Shown one piece after another: positions 36,301 to 48,900 of a stretch of DNA of 64,000 bases (position 1 is its first letter; the number at the start of each line of letters is the position of its first letter). The translations under genes were made by a program, and so were the position numbers. Source of the DNA: Leguminivora glycinivorella (Eukaryota > Arthropoda > Insecta > Lepidoptera > Tortricidae); contig NC_062995.1 in the NCBI RefSeq assembly GCF_023078275.1, positions 11,172,917 to 11,236,916 on the forward strand, in the 5' to 3' direction. Below the pieces are notes generated by a model that ran no database searches, had not been told where the DNA came from, and worked only from the letters and a program-made list of their open reading frames with translations.

Positions 36301-39300
36301 CACGATCACGTCACAAGTTTGTCTCCAGGTGTTGCCAGCAATAATTTTAAGACGGAGTCTCATAGCAATATTAAAATCAATAAGATTTGTATGATTAGTG
36401 CAAATAAGTACAATAATATGTTAGATACTGCTAATAAGGTTTTGGGTAATTACAGTATTTGTCATTATCTTTATCCTGATGTTGGGGTGCGAAATCTTCT
36501 ACCCAAACTAGAAAATAAATTGTCTGATTATACTAAGGAAGATTTCTGCATTATATTTATAGGTGAAGAGGATTTTAAAAAATCACAGTGATACGACAAT
36601 TTGGTGTTGTACATAAGGAATATTACAAACACACTATCGCATACAAATATTATAATATGTTACCCAACATTTAACATTGGTTCTTACAGCAATATGTATA
36701 ATTGGAGAATAGAATTGTTTAATCAAATATTATTTAATGATAATTCAAAATATAGTTACGTTTATCTTCTAGATAGTAATCGCAACCTTACATATGATCA
36801 TGAAATGTTCCAATTGAGATCAGGGCGCATCAACAAATATGGCTTATATACAATATTCCAAGACATTAGTACATTGATAGAAGTCATTAAAAATGATATA
36901 GACATTGATCACTCTTTGGAGTATTGCTCTTCTTACTGTAACCAGAAAGAGTCATCTCAGTTTTTTCGTCAGTAAAGTTGAAAATGAAGTGTATAGTAAC
37001 ACGACTTCTGACTGTAAATTAAGGATTATGCACCAAAACATTGGAGGCCTAAATAGTAAAATTGACATGTTAAACATTGCATTACAAGACTTTTACGATA
37101 AATCACAGGAAGTAGACATTGTATGTCTAAGTGAAACTTTTATTAAGCAAGGCTCAGAAAAAAATGTAAAAATAGAAAATTTTAAACCAGGAGCATTCTT
37201 TTGTAGAAACACTTGTAGAGGTGGAACGGCTATTTTCGTTCACAAAGAACTCCAGTTTAAAAAAATTGAAATCGAATCAAATTTGGCTGCAAATTATTAC
37301 TTTGAGTGTTGCGGAATAGAAGTTATCGGTTTGAATGTTATTGTCTTTGCCATATACAGAATCCCAGAACAAACCAAATCTCACATTGGAATTTTTATTC
37401 ATAAACTTAATATTCTACTCTCTCGATTGACAACTAAATATAAGAATAAAAAAATTGTCCTTTGTGGGGATTGGAACATTGATATATTAAAAAATGGTCC
37501 TTTTGCAAAAGAACTTAAGACAACAATTAGAAACTACAACTTAACATTACATATAAATTCGCCTACCAGAATAAATACTTGTATAGATAAAATAGCCAGT
37601 AATGTTAAAAAAGTTGAAGCACTTACACATAGACTGTGTTTATCTGACCATGATATGGCACAAACGATTACTTTTAATGTAAAAGGGAAAAATAAATGTC
37701 TGACTTGGTTCGACTATAAAAGAGATTTAAATCAAGAAAATATCGCTAAATTTGTTCATTGTATGTCTGCCTTATCATTCTCTGATGTATTATCCTCTGA
37801 CAATCTGTCAGTGGCTTTCACTTTGTTTTACGAAGTTCTGTGCTTATTTTATAATCTCTGCTTCCCAGTCATCAAGGTAAAGGTAAACAATCAGAACAAA
37901 AAAATTAAGTGGCTGTCTAAAGGTATACGAAAGTCCTGTCAGACAAAGCGTAAGTTATATCTCAGATACAAATTAGAAAAAACAAATAAATTGGGAAACA
38001 GAATGAAATTTAAAATATATAGGAAATTATTGAGAAAATGCATTACAAAGTCACAAACAATTAATAATAACAACTACATATCAAATCATAAAAATAAATG
38101 TAAAGCTACGTGGGATGTCATCTCCGCTAATTCGTCTAGTGCTTATAATTATAATGAAATTGATTATGTGAATTTTAACAATAAGACATTCAAAGATCCT
38201 CTAGATATTTGCAATTTATTTAATAATTATTTTATCGACATTACCTCAGTACAATCTGCTATGAATCGTAATCAGGCAAATAGAATTGACAACATAAGCA
38301 ATTATCCTTCCACGATATTTTTACATCCTGTAGATTCAAATGAAGTTTATAAACTGATAATTACTTTAAATAATAGTAAGGCTTGTGGTTATGACGACAT
38401 TACCTCAAGAATCCTTAAATTAATTGCTAATTGTGTATGTCAACCTATAGCTCATATCATCAATTTATCGTTTTCTCAGGGCATCTTTCCAGACCAATTG
38501 AAATTATCTGTTGTTAAGCCTTTATTAAAGAAAGGCGAACGCAGCGATCCTAACAACTACAGGCCAATAACAATTGTTCCCGTTATCTCAAAAGTTTTTG
38601 AGAAAGCTTTATGTGAGAGATTAACAGGGTTTTTAGAGAGAAACAATTTGCTGAAACCGGAGCAATTCGGTTTTAGGAAAGGCCTTTCAACTGAGTTGGC
38701 CTGTTTTGAGCTTGTGAAGCATGTATCCGAGTGTATAAATGGCAAATTACCTGTAGTTTCTTTGTTTCTGGATCTAAGTAAAGCCTTTGACTACGTAAAC
38801 CACGATAAACTCCTCGGGAAACTTGAATGTTATGGAATAAGAGGCGTAGCACTAGAATGGGTTAAAAGTTATTTATCGAATAGGAAACAATGTACAGAAA
38901 TTGTTAAAATTCAAAAAATGAAAAATCATTATGTCAAAGTCAAATATCGTTCAAATTTTCGTGAAATTAAAACTGGAGTGCCTCAAGGGAGCAATTTGGG
39001 CCCCCTTTTATTTTTAGTCTATATAAATGACCTTCCTCTTACTATTCCCCACAAATGCATATTATTCGCTGATGACACTACAATATTGATAAAGGGAGAT
39101 AATATTCATGAATACGAGAATAATATAAATGATACATTAGCTGACATAAATAATTGGACAATCTGTAATAATTTAAATTTAAATATAGAAAAGACATTTT
39201 TTATTCAATTTCATTCATATAACAGTAATCCATTGCAATTAAATATTAATTATAATAGCCATTGTATATCAAATTGTGAACATATTAAGTTTTTGGGATT

Positions 39301-40108
39301 ATATATTGACCAGCACCTTAATTGGAAAAAACATATCGATTATGTCTGCAGCAGAATAGATAGATTCGTATTTGCTCTGAGAAAACTTAAAGATACTGTG
39401 AATACTGCAGCGGCGCTCACAGCCTATCATGGCTATGTGTCCTCGGTGCTCAATTATGGTTTGCTACTTTGGGGTAATTCTGTTGATGCCGAAAGAGCCC
39501 TACTGCAACAAAAAATGCATCCGTGCAATACTTGGCGCATGGGTAATAGACAGTTGCCGACCACTTTTTAAGGAATTAAAAATATTGCCATTAGCTAGTA
39601 TGTATATTTTAAAAGCATGCCTATTTGTAAGAGATCGGCCAGACATATTTAAAATGAGATCAGAGTTCTTCTCAGGAACACAGAGATCTCAATATCAAAA
39701 CCTGATATATCAGCCAAGATGCAACACGGCTATATACAAAAATAATGCATATAATATGTGTATTCTACTGTATAATAATGCTCCCAATGATATAAGATGT
39801 TTAAAAACAACTGATTTTCGGAAGAAAATGAGAAGTTTTCTGTTAGAACAATGCTTTTATAGTGTAAAGGAATATATTGAACATAATAATATTAATAAGT
39901 AGGTAATCAATGTCTAATTCAAATTAAATTATATTCAATGTACCGTAATAAATAATAATGATAATTTTCTAATGTAATCCTAATGTTATGTATTAGTAGC
40001 TTTTTTTGTTTCTTTAATATTTGCACATCGTTTAACCACGATAGAATACTGTGACTGAAAATTCTTACAAGAACAACCTGTAACTACAATTAAGTATTCT
40101 TGCAAATA

Positions 40109-40146
<38 letters not shown>

Positions 40147-43100
40147 GGAGGTAATTGCACAAAAGATCTCGATGGGTCGAAGTGTATCCGAAAGGGCCCC
40201 CGCAGATTTAAGATAAGATAAGATAACACACGAGCAATAATACTGTGTAATGTGGAGCCTTGCAAGTTCGCGCTTCGCGCCCCCTTTGACGCGGGCGAAG
40301 CGGGGAACTCGGCGCGAAGCTTTTTTTTTTTTTTTTATATACCACGTCGGTGGCAAACAGGTATACGGCCCGCCTGATGGAAAGCGGTCACCGTAACCTA
40401 TGGACGCCCGCAACTCAAGGGGTGTCACGTGCGCGTTGCCGACCCATTAGAAACTTGTACACTCCTTTTTTGAAGAACCTGCGAACTTCTGCGTATTGAA
40501 TCCACACTCGCGTTCGCGGCAGTGTGAAGGGCGCTTAAGACGATACGGTAGGGGTCAATTCTCCATACAAACGCTCTCGACTATTTCCTCCCTGGTTTTT
40601 GAAGATAGAGCAATGAATTTTTCAACACAGATTGTTATTATTTTTATCTGTGTCGGACCGTTTTGATTTTTTTGATATTCTGCTTTTTAAAGACTCTAGA
40701 GCCAATCAAAAATTTCCAAAAACGGCCTTTTTCATTGTGGCGCAAAAAAAGGTGTGATAATCAAGATTGGTAACAATTAACCAAAAAAGCTAAACGGTCC
40801 GACATAGATTGTTTCATTGTTATTCAGATTCTCAAATTTCGTTCCGATTGAGTAAGTTTTGAAGGAGGAAAGAGTCGAGAGCGGAACCTCGATTTTAAAG
40901 ATTTTTTTGAAATATCTTTTGACTGAGTTGTTCTTAATGGACAATTTTTTTTCGATAAATCTAGTTAATAACACTCGTATATTTAACTAAAATTCCTAAG
41001 TTGAAAGGGCGGCTCCTTTCCATTTTAGCATTTCCGCTAGCGTATCCTCTTAAGAAGAAGATGAAACCAAACTCACATGAAGCTCTTCCCGCAGTGCTGA
41101 CATTCGTACGTCTTCCCCGCGTGCATGGCGTGATGATTCCTTGCCTGCCCCCTGTATCGTACAAAAGCCATCATTAAATAGTAAAAATTTTTTTTATAGG
41201 CAGTTAGGTACGCAATTATTTTTGCAAAAAAATCATTTTAGGCACAAGCTTGTTGACTCGTTAAAAGGTTGACTGGTAGAGAATGCCTCATGGCATTAAG
41301 TTCGCCTTTTGTACATTAAGTTGTTCTTTTGTGCAATAAAGTTTAAATAAAATAAAATAAGTTTTTATCGCCGACTGTATCTTTCTTTCAACAGTCATCT
41401 ACTGCTCTCCGAGACGTTTCTAAAAACCCCTTACTCGATGGGGATACGATGTTTCATGACAGAGTTCCTATGACCACCTTTCTGCTCCATCATCAGATCA
41501 CCTCCATGATACCATAATATTGCATTGTCACGTGGTGTTACTTCAAAAAGGTCAAAACGTACAAGCTAAGTTTGACCCACTTCCCGGTTTCCCCGTTGGA
41601 GCTGAAATTTCGCACACATGTAAATCCCGTGACAATGCAATATTATGGTATCATGGAGCTGATCTGATGATGGAGCAGAAAGGTGGTCATAGGAACTGTG
41701 TTATGAAACGTCGTATCCCCATCGAGTAAGGGGTTTTTAGAAACGTCTCGGAGAGCAGTAGATGACTGTTGAAAGAAAGGTACAGTCGATAAAACCTTGT
41801 GCCAAAAATTAATGTTTTGCAAAAAAAAAAAATACTCTTGGTAAATAGGGACTTGACTGTAGTTAAAATAAAATATTTTATACCATGAAATAAAGCATCA
41901 GATAATTATACGAAAAACATGGACAGAAGTTGTTTTTAAATCCAATTTATATTTAATAAGTCAGGTAGAAATATCTAAAGTAACTCAGTTGACCGTGACG
42001 TCAGTCGTCACTCAATTCCATTTCATATTGGGATTATTGGGGCCATTTTTATCTAAGTTGTCCCCCCCCCCCACTCTTTTGTAACATAGGTATTTTTTAC
42101 GCGATAATACTCAGAATCGCGAGGTCTTTCGATCCTGATAGGGGAAAAAAAAATGTCCCAAGATTTCCATAATTATTTTCGAACCTTCCATTCCGTTACC
42201 GTAACGGCATGGGGAAAAAACCTTGGAGCACTTTTTTTTCGCCTATTAGAATTGAAAGAGCTCGCGATTCTGAGTGGAAACCACATAAAAAGTGGGATGG
42301 ACAAGTTTGAAAAAAATGGCCCATTAATTCCATGGATTACCATTAATCTTGCATAATTTTTTTTGTCATATTTTACCTTCGCATAACAATGCTTGGCAGA
42401 ATCCTCTTTTCACAGAATGACTTTTTGCATAAATTTCTTGGCATACTGTCATTTTGCAGAATTATTTAAGGCAGAGTAATACAATGGCATAATGGTAAAT
42501 TGTATAATAGTCGCATAATCGATTAATTGTTTTGTCGAAAATTGTGTCGTATTTTATTGACTTGGCATACTGTCATTTCGCACAGTTCTCTTAGGCAGAA
42601 TAATACATTGGCATAATGTTGATTCGCAGATTAATGTCACTTATGTTTTATTTATTTTTTACACTTAAAGGGGTTTTCTGGTTTACTCACTGTCAACCTA
42701 ACACGCTCCTCCTCGCTTCGCTCGTCGTCGCACGTAAACCGACTCTGTGACATATAAGATTTCCGTGTCGTGTGAGTATTTTGTCTGGAGGGGGGAGGGG
42801 TTCTAACCTAATGTACATTTCTGGCAACATGACAAAATAAATTCGGCGGAACGTCTATTCGGTGCAAAATTACAGTCAGCAACATGAGTATTATGCGACA
42901 TAAAATGCTGCAAAATTTAAGTCGACGATATTAGCAGTATGCTATTACTCTTTCGGTGAAAGGTAATGTATACTATATACAATTCTGCTATATTAAAATC
43001 GACAATATTAGTATTCTGCTATCCAGAATTCTGCCAAATGAATGATATGCGATATGGCAGTTATGCTATTTGTACAATTATGCAAAAGTATCATTCGGGT

Positions 43101-45871
43101 AAAAATGTTTCTGCGAAAGCTGCTATGCCAAATGTATTTCGGACGATCGATATTCTGCAAGATAAAGGGAACCCTAATTCCATATTAGCAAGCCGTTCAA
43201 ATTCGTTTTGACAGTTCTTAAAAAGAAGCTGATTTGACTAGGAGGCAAGTAGCCTATAGGAGTTGTTAAGTGCCATGTCTCACCTGTCTCTAGATACATA
43301 GCTGCATTTGTTGCAGAGGAACTTGAGACGGTGCACGTCCTGGTGTCTCTGTCGTATGCACTGCCGCTTGAAGCGCACGGAACAGATCTCGCAAGCGAGC
43401 GAACCCTGGCTCTGTAACCAAATATTATAAGGGTATTTTCATAAGTTGCCCCCCAATCAGCGAAAGTTGTTAATGAAAATTAACTCGCTCTCAGTTTTGT
43501 GACGACAATTAGGCATGAAATCTGTCTAAAAAATAACTTTTTTCACATTGTAAATTTAGATTATCGCTTAAAGTTTATGTGATTAACACACTAACTTTAA
43601 AAGAAATTAAATCTATATCGGTTTATCCGTTCGAGAGCTACGATGCCATAGACAGACACACACACAGACAGACACGTCAAACTTATAACACCCCTTCGTT
43701 TTTGCAACGGGGGTTAAAAAACAATATTTTATAGAAATTTCATGCTATGAGCTATCGGCTATAAAAACGAACAAAAGATACTCACTCCCGTGCAAATAAA
43801 AAAGACACGGCGATGTTTATAGTTACTCGCCCAGCGGTGAGCTATCAATATCGCCGTGTCTCTTTTATTTGCACGGGAGTGATTATCTTTTGTTCGTTTT
43901 TATAGCCGATAGCTCATAGCTTACTAGCTCGCGATGGGACCAGTGCCTAATTATCGTCACAAAACTGATAGTGAGTTAATTTTTGTTAACAACTTACGCT
44001 ACTTGGGGTCCCAAATTCTGAAAATGCTCATAAAGAACACCTGAAACACCAGAAGGGTTGGATGTGCGTTGCCGGGGTATCCGACCGATGGGTTTTGACG
44101 ACCGGTCTGGCGCAGTCGGTAGTGACCCTGCCTGCTACGCCACGGTCCTAGGTTCGAATCCCGGTAAGGGCATTTATTTGTGTGATGAGCACAGATATTT
44201 GTTCCCGAGTCATGGATGTTTTCTATGTATGTAAGTATTTATATATTATATATATCGTTGTCTGAGTACCCACAACACAAGCCTTCTTCAGCGTACTTAA
44301 AACCATGTATTGTTTTGAGATAGGGATCATCACATTATTTTCTTAGCCATGTTTTAGAGAGGCCAAAATGAGTGGCGCAAATTTGTTTAACTGAGTCAAA
44401 AATACTCTAGCCGTCCTTATTAATTTCGATACGACAAGCTCGCATTCTTCACATGCCGTGGGACTCAGTCAATCTGTGTAAGAATGTCCTATAATATTTA
44501 TTTATTTATTTATTTATCCGCTCTTTTCTTTTACTTACCGGGCTGTGTCTAACTAGATGGTTGTTGAAGGCTGCCTCGGCGTCGTAGCCTTTGCCGCAGT
44601 CTTCGCATTGGTAGTGGGACTCCAGGTAGTTGCGGGACTCCTTGCGCGCGGCGATCTCTGCCAGTTGCTCCTCCTAATAGCAAAAAAGAAATCTTCTCGA
44701 GGCTGAGGCGTAGGGTTAGAGCCGGCGTAGCTTTATTTGACGTTGTAATATGCCTACTTGGAAAAATAAATATTTCATTTCATTTAATTTCAAAGGATTA
44801 GTCATTTATGTAACTGCAAAGAGGATCGAGTATTATAGAGAATGACTGTCAAAGTAAAATGTGTAATCACAGTGCATAGACTGCCATCTCTCGACACCGG
44901 CTTAAAACTTTTGAACCTCAGTTTTGACAATTTGGCCCATATTCTTAGCTTGATATGTTTTAAAATGTCAAATATTAATATTAGCGCCATCTAGCCGAGC
45001 GTACCCCAAAGGTGTATCGCCATCTAGCTTACCGTACTTTTTTCTGTATGGTTTTGGGGTACGTTTTTAGGGTTCCGTAGTCAACTAGGAACCCTTATAG
45101 TTTCGCCATGTCTGTCTGTCCGTCCATCCGTCCGTCCGTCCGTCCGTCCGTCCGTCCGTCCGCGGATAATCTCAGTGACCGTTAGGACTAGAAAGCTGAA
45201 ATTTGGTATCAATATGTATATCAATCACGCCGACAAAGTACAAAAATAAAAAATGGAAAAAAATGTTTTATTAGGGTACCCCCCCCTACACGTAAAGTGG
45301 GGAGTGATTTTTTTTTCATTGCAATCCTAACGTGTGATATATTGTTGGATAGGTATTTGAAAATGAATAAGGGTTTATTAAAATAATTTTTTGATAATAT
45401 TCATATTTTCGGAAATAATCGCTCCTAAAGGAAAAAAAAAGTGCGTCCCCCCCCCCCCTCTAACTTTTGAACCATATGTTTAAAAAATATGAAAAAAATC
45501 ACAAAAGTAGAGCTTTATAAAGACTTTCTAGGAAAATTGTATTGAACTTGATAAGTTCAGTAGTTTTTGAGAAAAATACGAAAAACTACGGAACCCTACA
45601 TTGAGCGTGGCCCGACACGCTCTTGGCCGGTTTTTTTCTTAGACTTATCAGTCTTTACAGAGTTATATAGGTCTTTGGTAACTGGAAAGAAGTATAACCT
45701 AACCACAAAATTAAAATCTTGAAAGAACCCTCGACCGCGACCACTAGCAGACCGTATTCATAAAACATGGCTAAGAACACTCCCGACTAACTCAGCTTTC
45801 AGACAAAAAAAAAACTAAATTTAAATAGGTTCATCGGTCGGTAAATCGGTCCATTCGGGAGCTACGATGCC

Positions 45872-45910
<39 letters not shown>

Positions 45911-48900
45911 CGTCAAACTTATAACACCCCGTCGTTTTTGCGTCGGGGGTTAAAAACAACAAAATCGTATGGTACATATGTTTTACCTATTAGTAGAAAT
46001 AACATAAAAATGTATAAGTGACGCAAAAAAAAAACGCTTGTTTAACTGAGTCAAAAAAATACTAGTGGTGTCCTTATTAACAGTTTTCGGCTTCGTCTCA
46101 AATTGTTACCCACGCCACTCCTTCTTTTTGATTTCTTTTAAACACCGGTTGCATAAAATACTATAATGAATAATCCGAATAATCGTTTAATAACACCAAA
46201 GGGCATTTTCGAGAATCAACAAGAAAAATATTTTTTCTAAGGTAAGTAGTAATTTTATATTTTTCCTACTCAGAATCACGAGCCCTTTCGATCTAGAACA
46301 AAAAATAAGAACAAAAAAAAATGTTCCCAAAGTTTTCTATTATTTTGCATTGCATATATCATAGTTTTCTATTATTTTGCATTGCATATATATATAAAGT
46401 CTCGTCCAGTTACGCGCACAGTGCAGACGCGTCGCAATTTATTTAAAAAAATACATGAATTTATCGGCAATCTATTCTCAACCTTGTGCACGTATCAGTA
46501 ACAATACTTTTAAGTTAACTACGTACGCGGTGTTTACGTCCTTTCCGCTGCATGAATACAAGTGCGCGCTGTGCAGTGACGTAGTGACCACGGAGCTATG
46601 AGCACTCTACAACGCACCCCGCCTGGAGGCGGCATTACGGTCAGCGGCGCGGGGCTTAGTGGATCGCAACCAAACTTGGCCTTCTCCTCAGAACAAGATA
46701 ATGCACAAATCACCTTCCGCAACAAACGCAAACTCTCAAGCGAAAATGATCACATCCTCTCAGACCTTGCGGAACTGAAAAAACAAATGTCGGACATGAT
46801 GCATTTATTAAGCACTAATAATATAGCGCAGACAGAGAGGATGAACCAACTCTGTGATAATGTGAGTAATATAAAAAATCAAGTTACTGACATACGTAAC
46901 AGCATAGACAACGTAATTATTGAGCAAAATAACATGAAAGACCAGTTAAACAGCCTGCAGACATCCATGAATGTTACTGAATCAAGACTTGGACTTCTAG
47001 AGACAGATTTTAATGGACTAAAAACATCTCAACAAATAGAGCCATCTGATCCTCAAATTTCTTATGAAAACCTGATCGCGGAATGCCGGGAACGCAATTT
47101 ACGAGCAAAAAATATAGTTATAGCAGGCATTCCGGAACCTGACCTTACTTTACCAGCAAATGCTGAATACGACTATAATGAAATAGTAAAAGTTACCAAA
47201 TCGATATTCAGTGACTGTCCTGAACCTAAGCAGTATTTTCGCTTAGGGAAACCGCAGGAAAACAAACCGCGCCCTATAAAAGTATGTTTTGCGTTAGAGG
47301 ATACAGTAACATATATACTGAGAAACAAGAGCAAAGTGAAGCTAAATAATATTAAAATATACTCGGACCAAACCCCACAACAACGTAAAGTACTCGAAAA
47401 CCTTCAAAAAGAACTACAGCGACGCATTTCTAATGGCGAGACAAATTTACGAATTGGTTATGTAAAGGGAGCCCCAAGAATTCTAGACTCACAGCCAAAA
47501 AAATCCAATCCGACCGTCCACACGAAGACAGCAGCAGGGAAGTGCTGATTCCGTCGGGCGGTCGTATTTCGTACCAAATAGCTACCTCTTACACTGAAAT
47601 AAAATTGAGTAAAAAGTCTCTGAAATGTTTCTATGCGAATGTTCGAAGCATAGTCAAGCCGGGTAAATTTGATGAGTTGAAATGCATAATTGAATCGTTT
47701 GACACTACTATTCATATAATTGCACTCACAGAGACATGGATAAAGGATGAAGAAGAAGCCAAGAGACTACATCTTACAGGTTACTCGCATTACTACAACT
47801 ACAGACACACTGGCAGAGGTGGAGGAGTTTCAATTTATGTACAGAACACATTGAAACATAATTTGATCGAGGAATGCTGCATTAATGAAAACCACTTTGT
47901 CTGGGTTCATATAGAAAAATTTTCCTTGGACATTGGTACGATATATAAACCAGAACGAACAAACTCAGAATCGTTTCTCGAGGAATACTCTCGTCAGCTT
48001 AGATCTAGAAAACGAGTCTTGATATTTGGCGACTTCAACTATGACATCTTACATCCAAAAAGTGTGACTAAAGATTACAAGCAAACACTAAAAGAAAATG
48101 ACATCACAATCTTAAATAAAATAGATCAAGAACACAGTACAAGACAGACGCCTACGACGAACACAATTCTGGATCATGTATGCACAAACCTAAAGCAAAA
48201 CGACTTTCACTTAACACTAATAGATTCATCAATGGCCGATCATAAACAAATTTACCTCGAGATTAAACAATACCAGCCACCTGCAAAGAAAGTAATAGAG
48301 TATAAAGCACTAAATTACGAAAAATTATACAGAACTATAGAAGAAAACAAAAACAATGAGAACTGCGTTTATGATATATTCGAGGTCAAATTACTAACAT
48401 GCTTACAAAAAAGTAGAATTACAAAACTTAAGACTTTGAACCCACCGAGACAAGAGTGGATAAATAAGGATATCATAAATGCAATAGATCACAGGAATAA
48501 ACTATGGCAGGAATACAAGAGAAATAATACGAAGGAAACTCTAAAGAAAGTACAGGCAGAGAGAAAGATGGTATCAGAAAATATACAAACAGCAAAAAAC
48601 ATTTATTATCACAAGGCTTTTAAAGAATGTACGGATAAACCATTGAAGATGTGGAACCTGATTGGCAGTCTCTCTAACAACAAAATAAAAGATAACGTAA
48701 ATCCAGGCCAACTAGACGTAAACTCAAGAATTGTTAAGGACCCGAAGGACATCTGCGAAGAATTTAATCTTTATTTTTCTACAATTGGCATCTCTTTAGC
48801 AAGTCAAATTCCACCTGTGCAAACACAATTCTGCGATGTTGGCAATGGCGATAAACTCAGATACCTAAAACCCACTACTGAAGATGAAATTCAAAAAATA

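Larger units (their letters stand above)
35270..40145 (+). mobile_element. LINE-A: CR1-group-like non-LTR retrotransposon, nearly full length
   Basis: Two overlapping ORFs, an APE-type endonuclease and reverse transcriptase, and a 3' end made of about 8 ATTG units rather than poly(A). ORF1 with a PHD-like finger and a microsatellite 3' tail are typical of the CR1/L2/Daphne group; clade assignment is tentative. It lies antisense in the gene A intron between exons 7 and 8. The 5' boundary is a guess and no target duplication was recognised. ORF1 has an in-frame TGA and ORF2 one frameshift, so this copy is probably immobile. Confidence 0.85.

Noticed and set aside
44098..44190. Possible tRNA gene
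   Set aside because: Six dispersed copies with the same long non-tRNA tail; tRNA-derived SINE.
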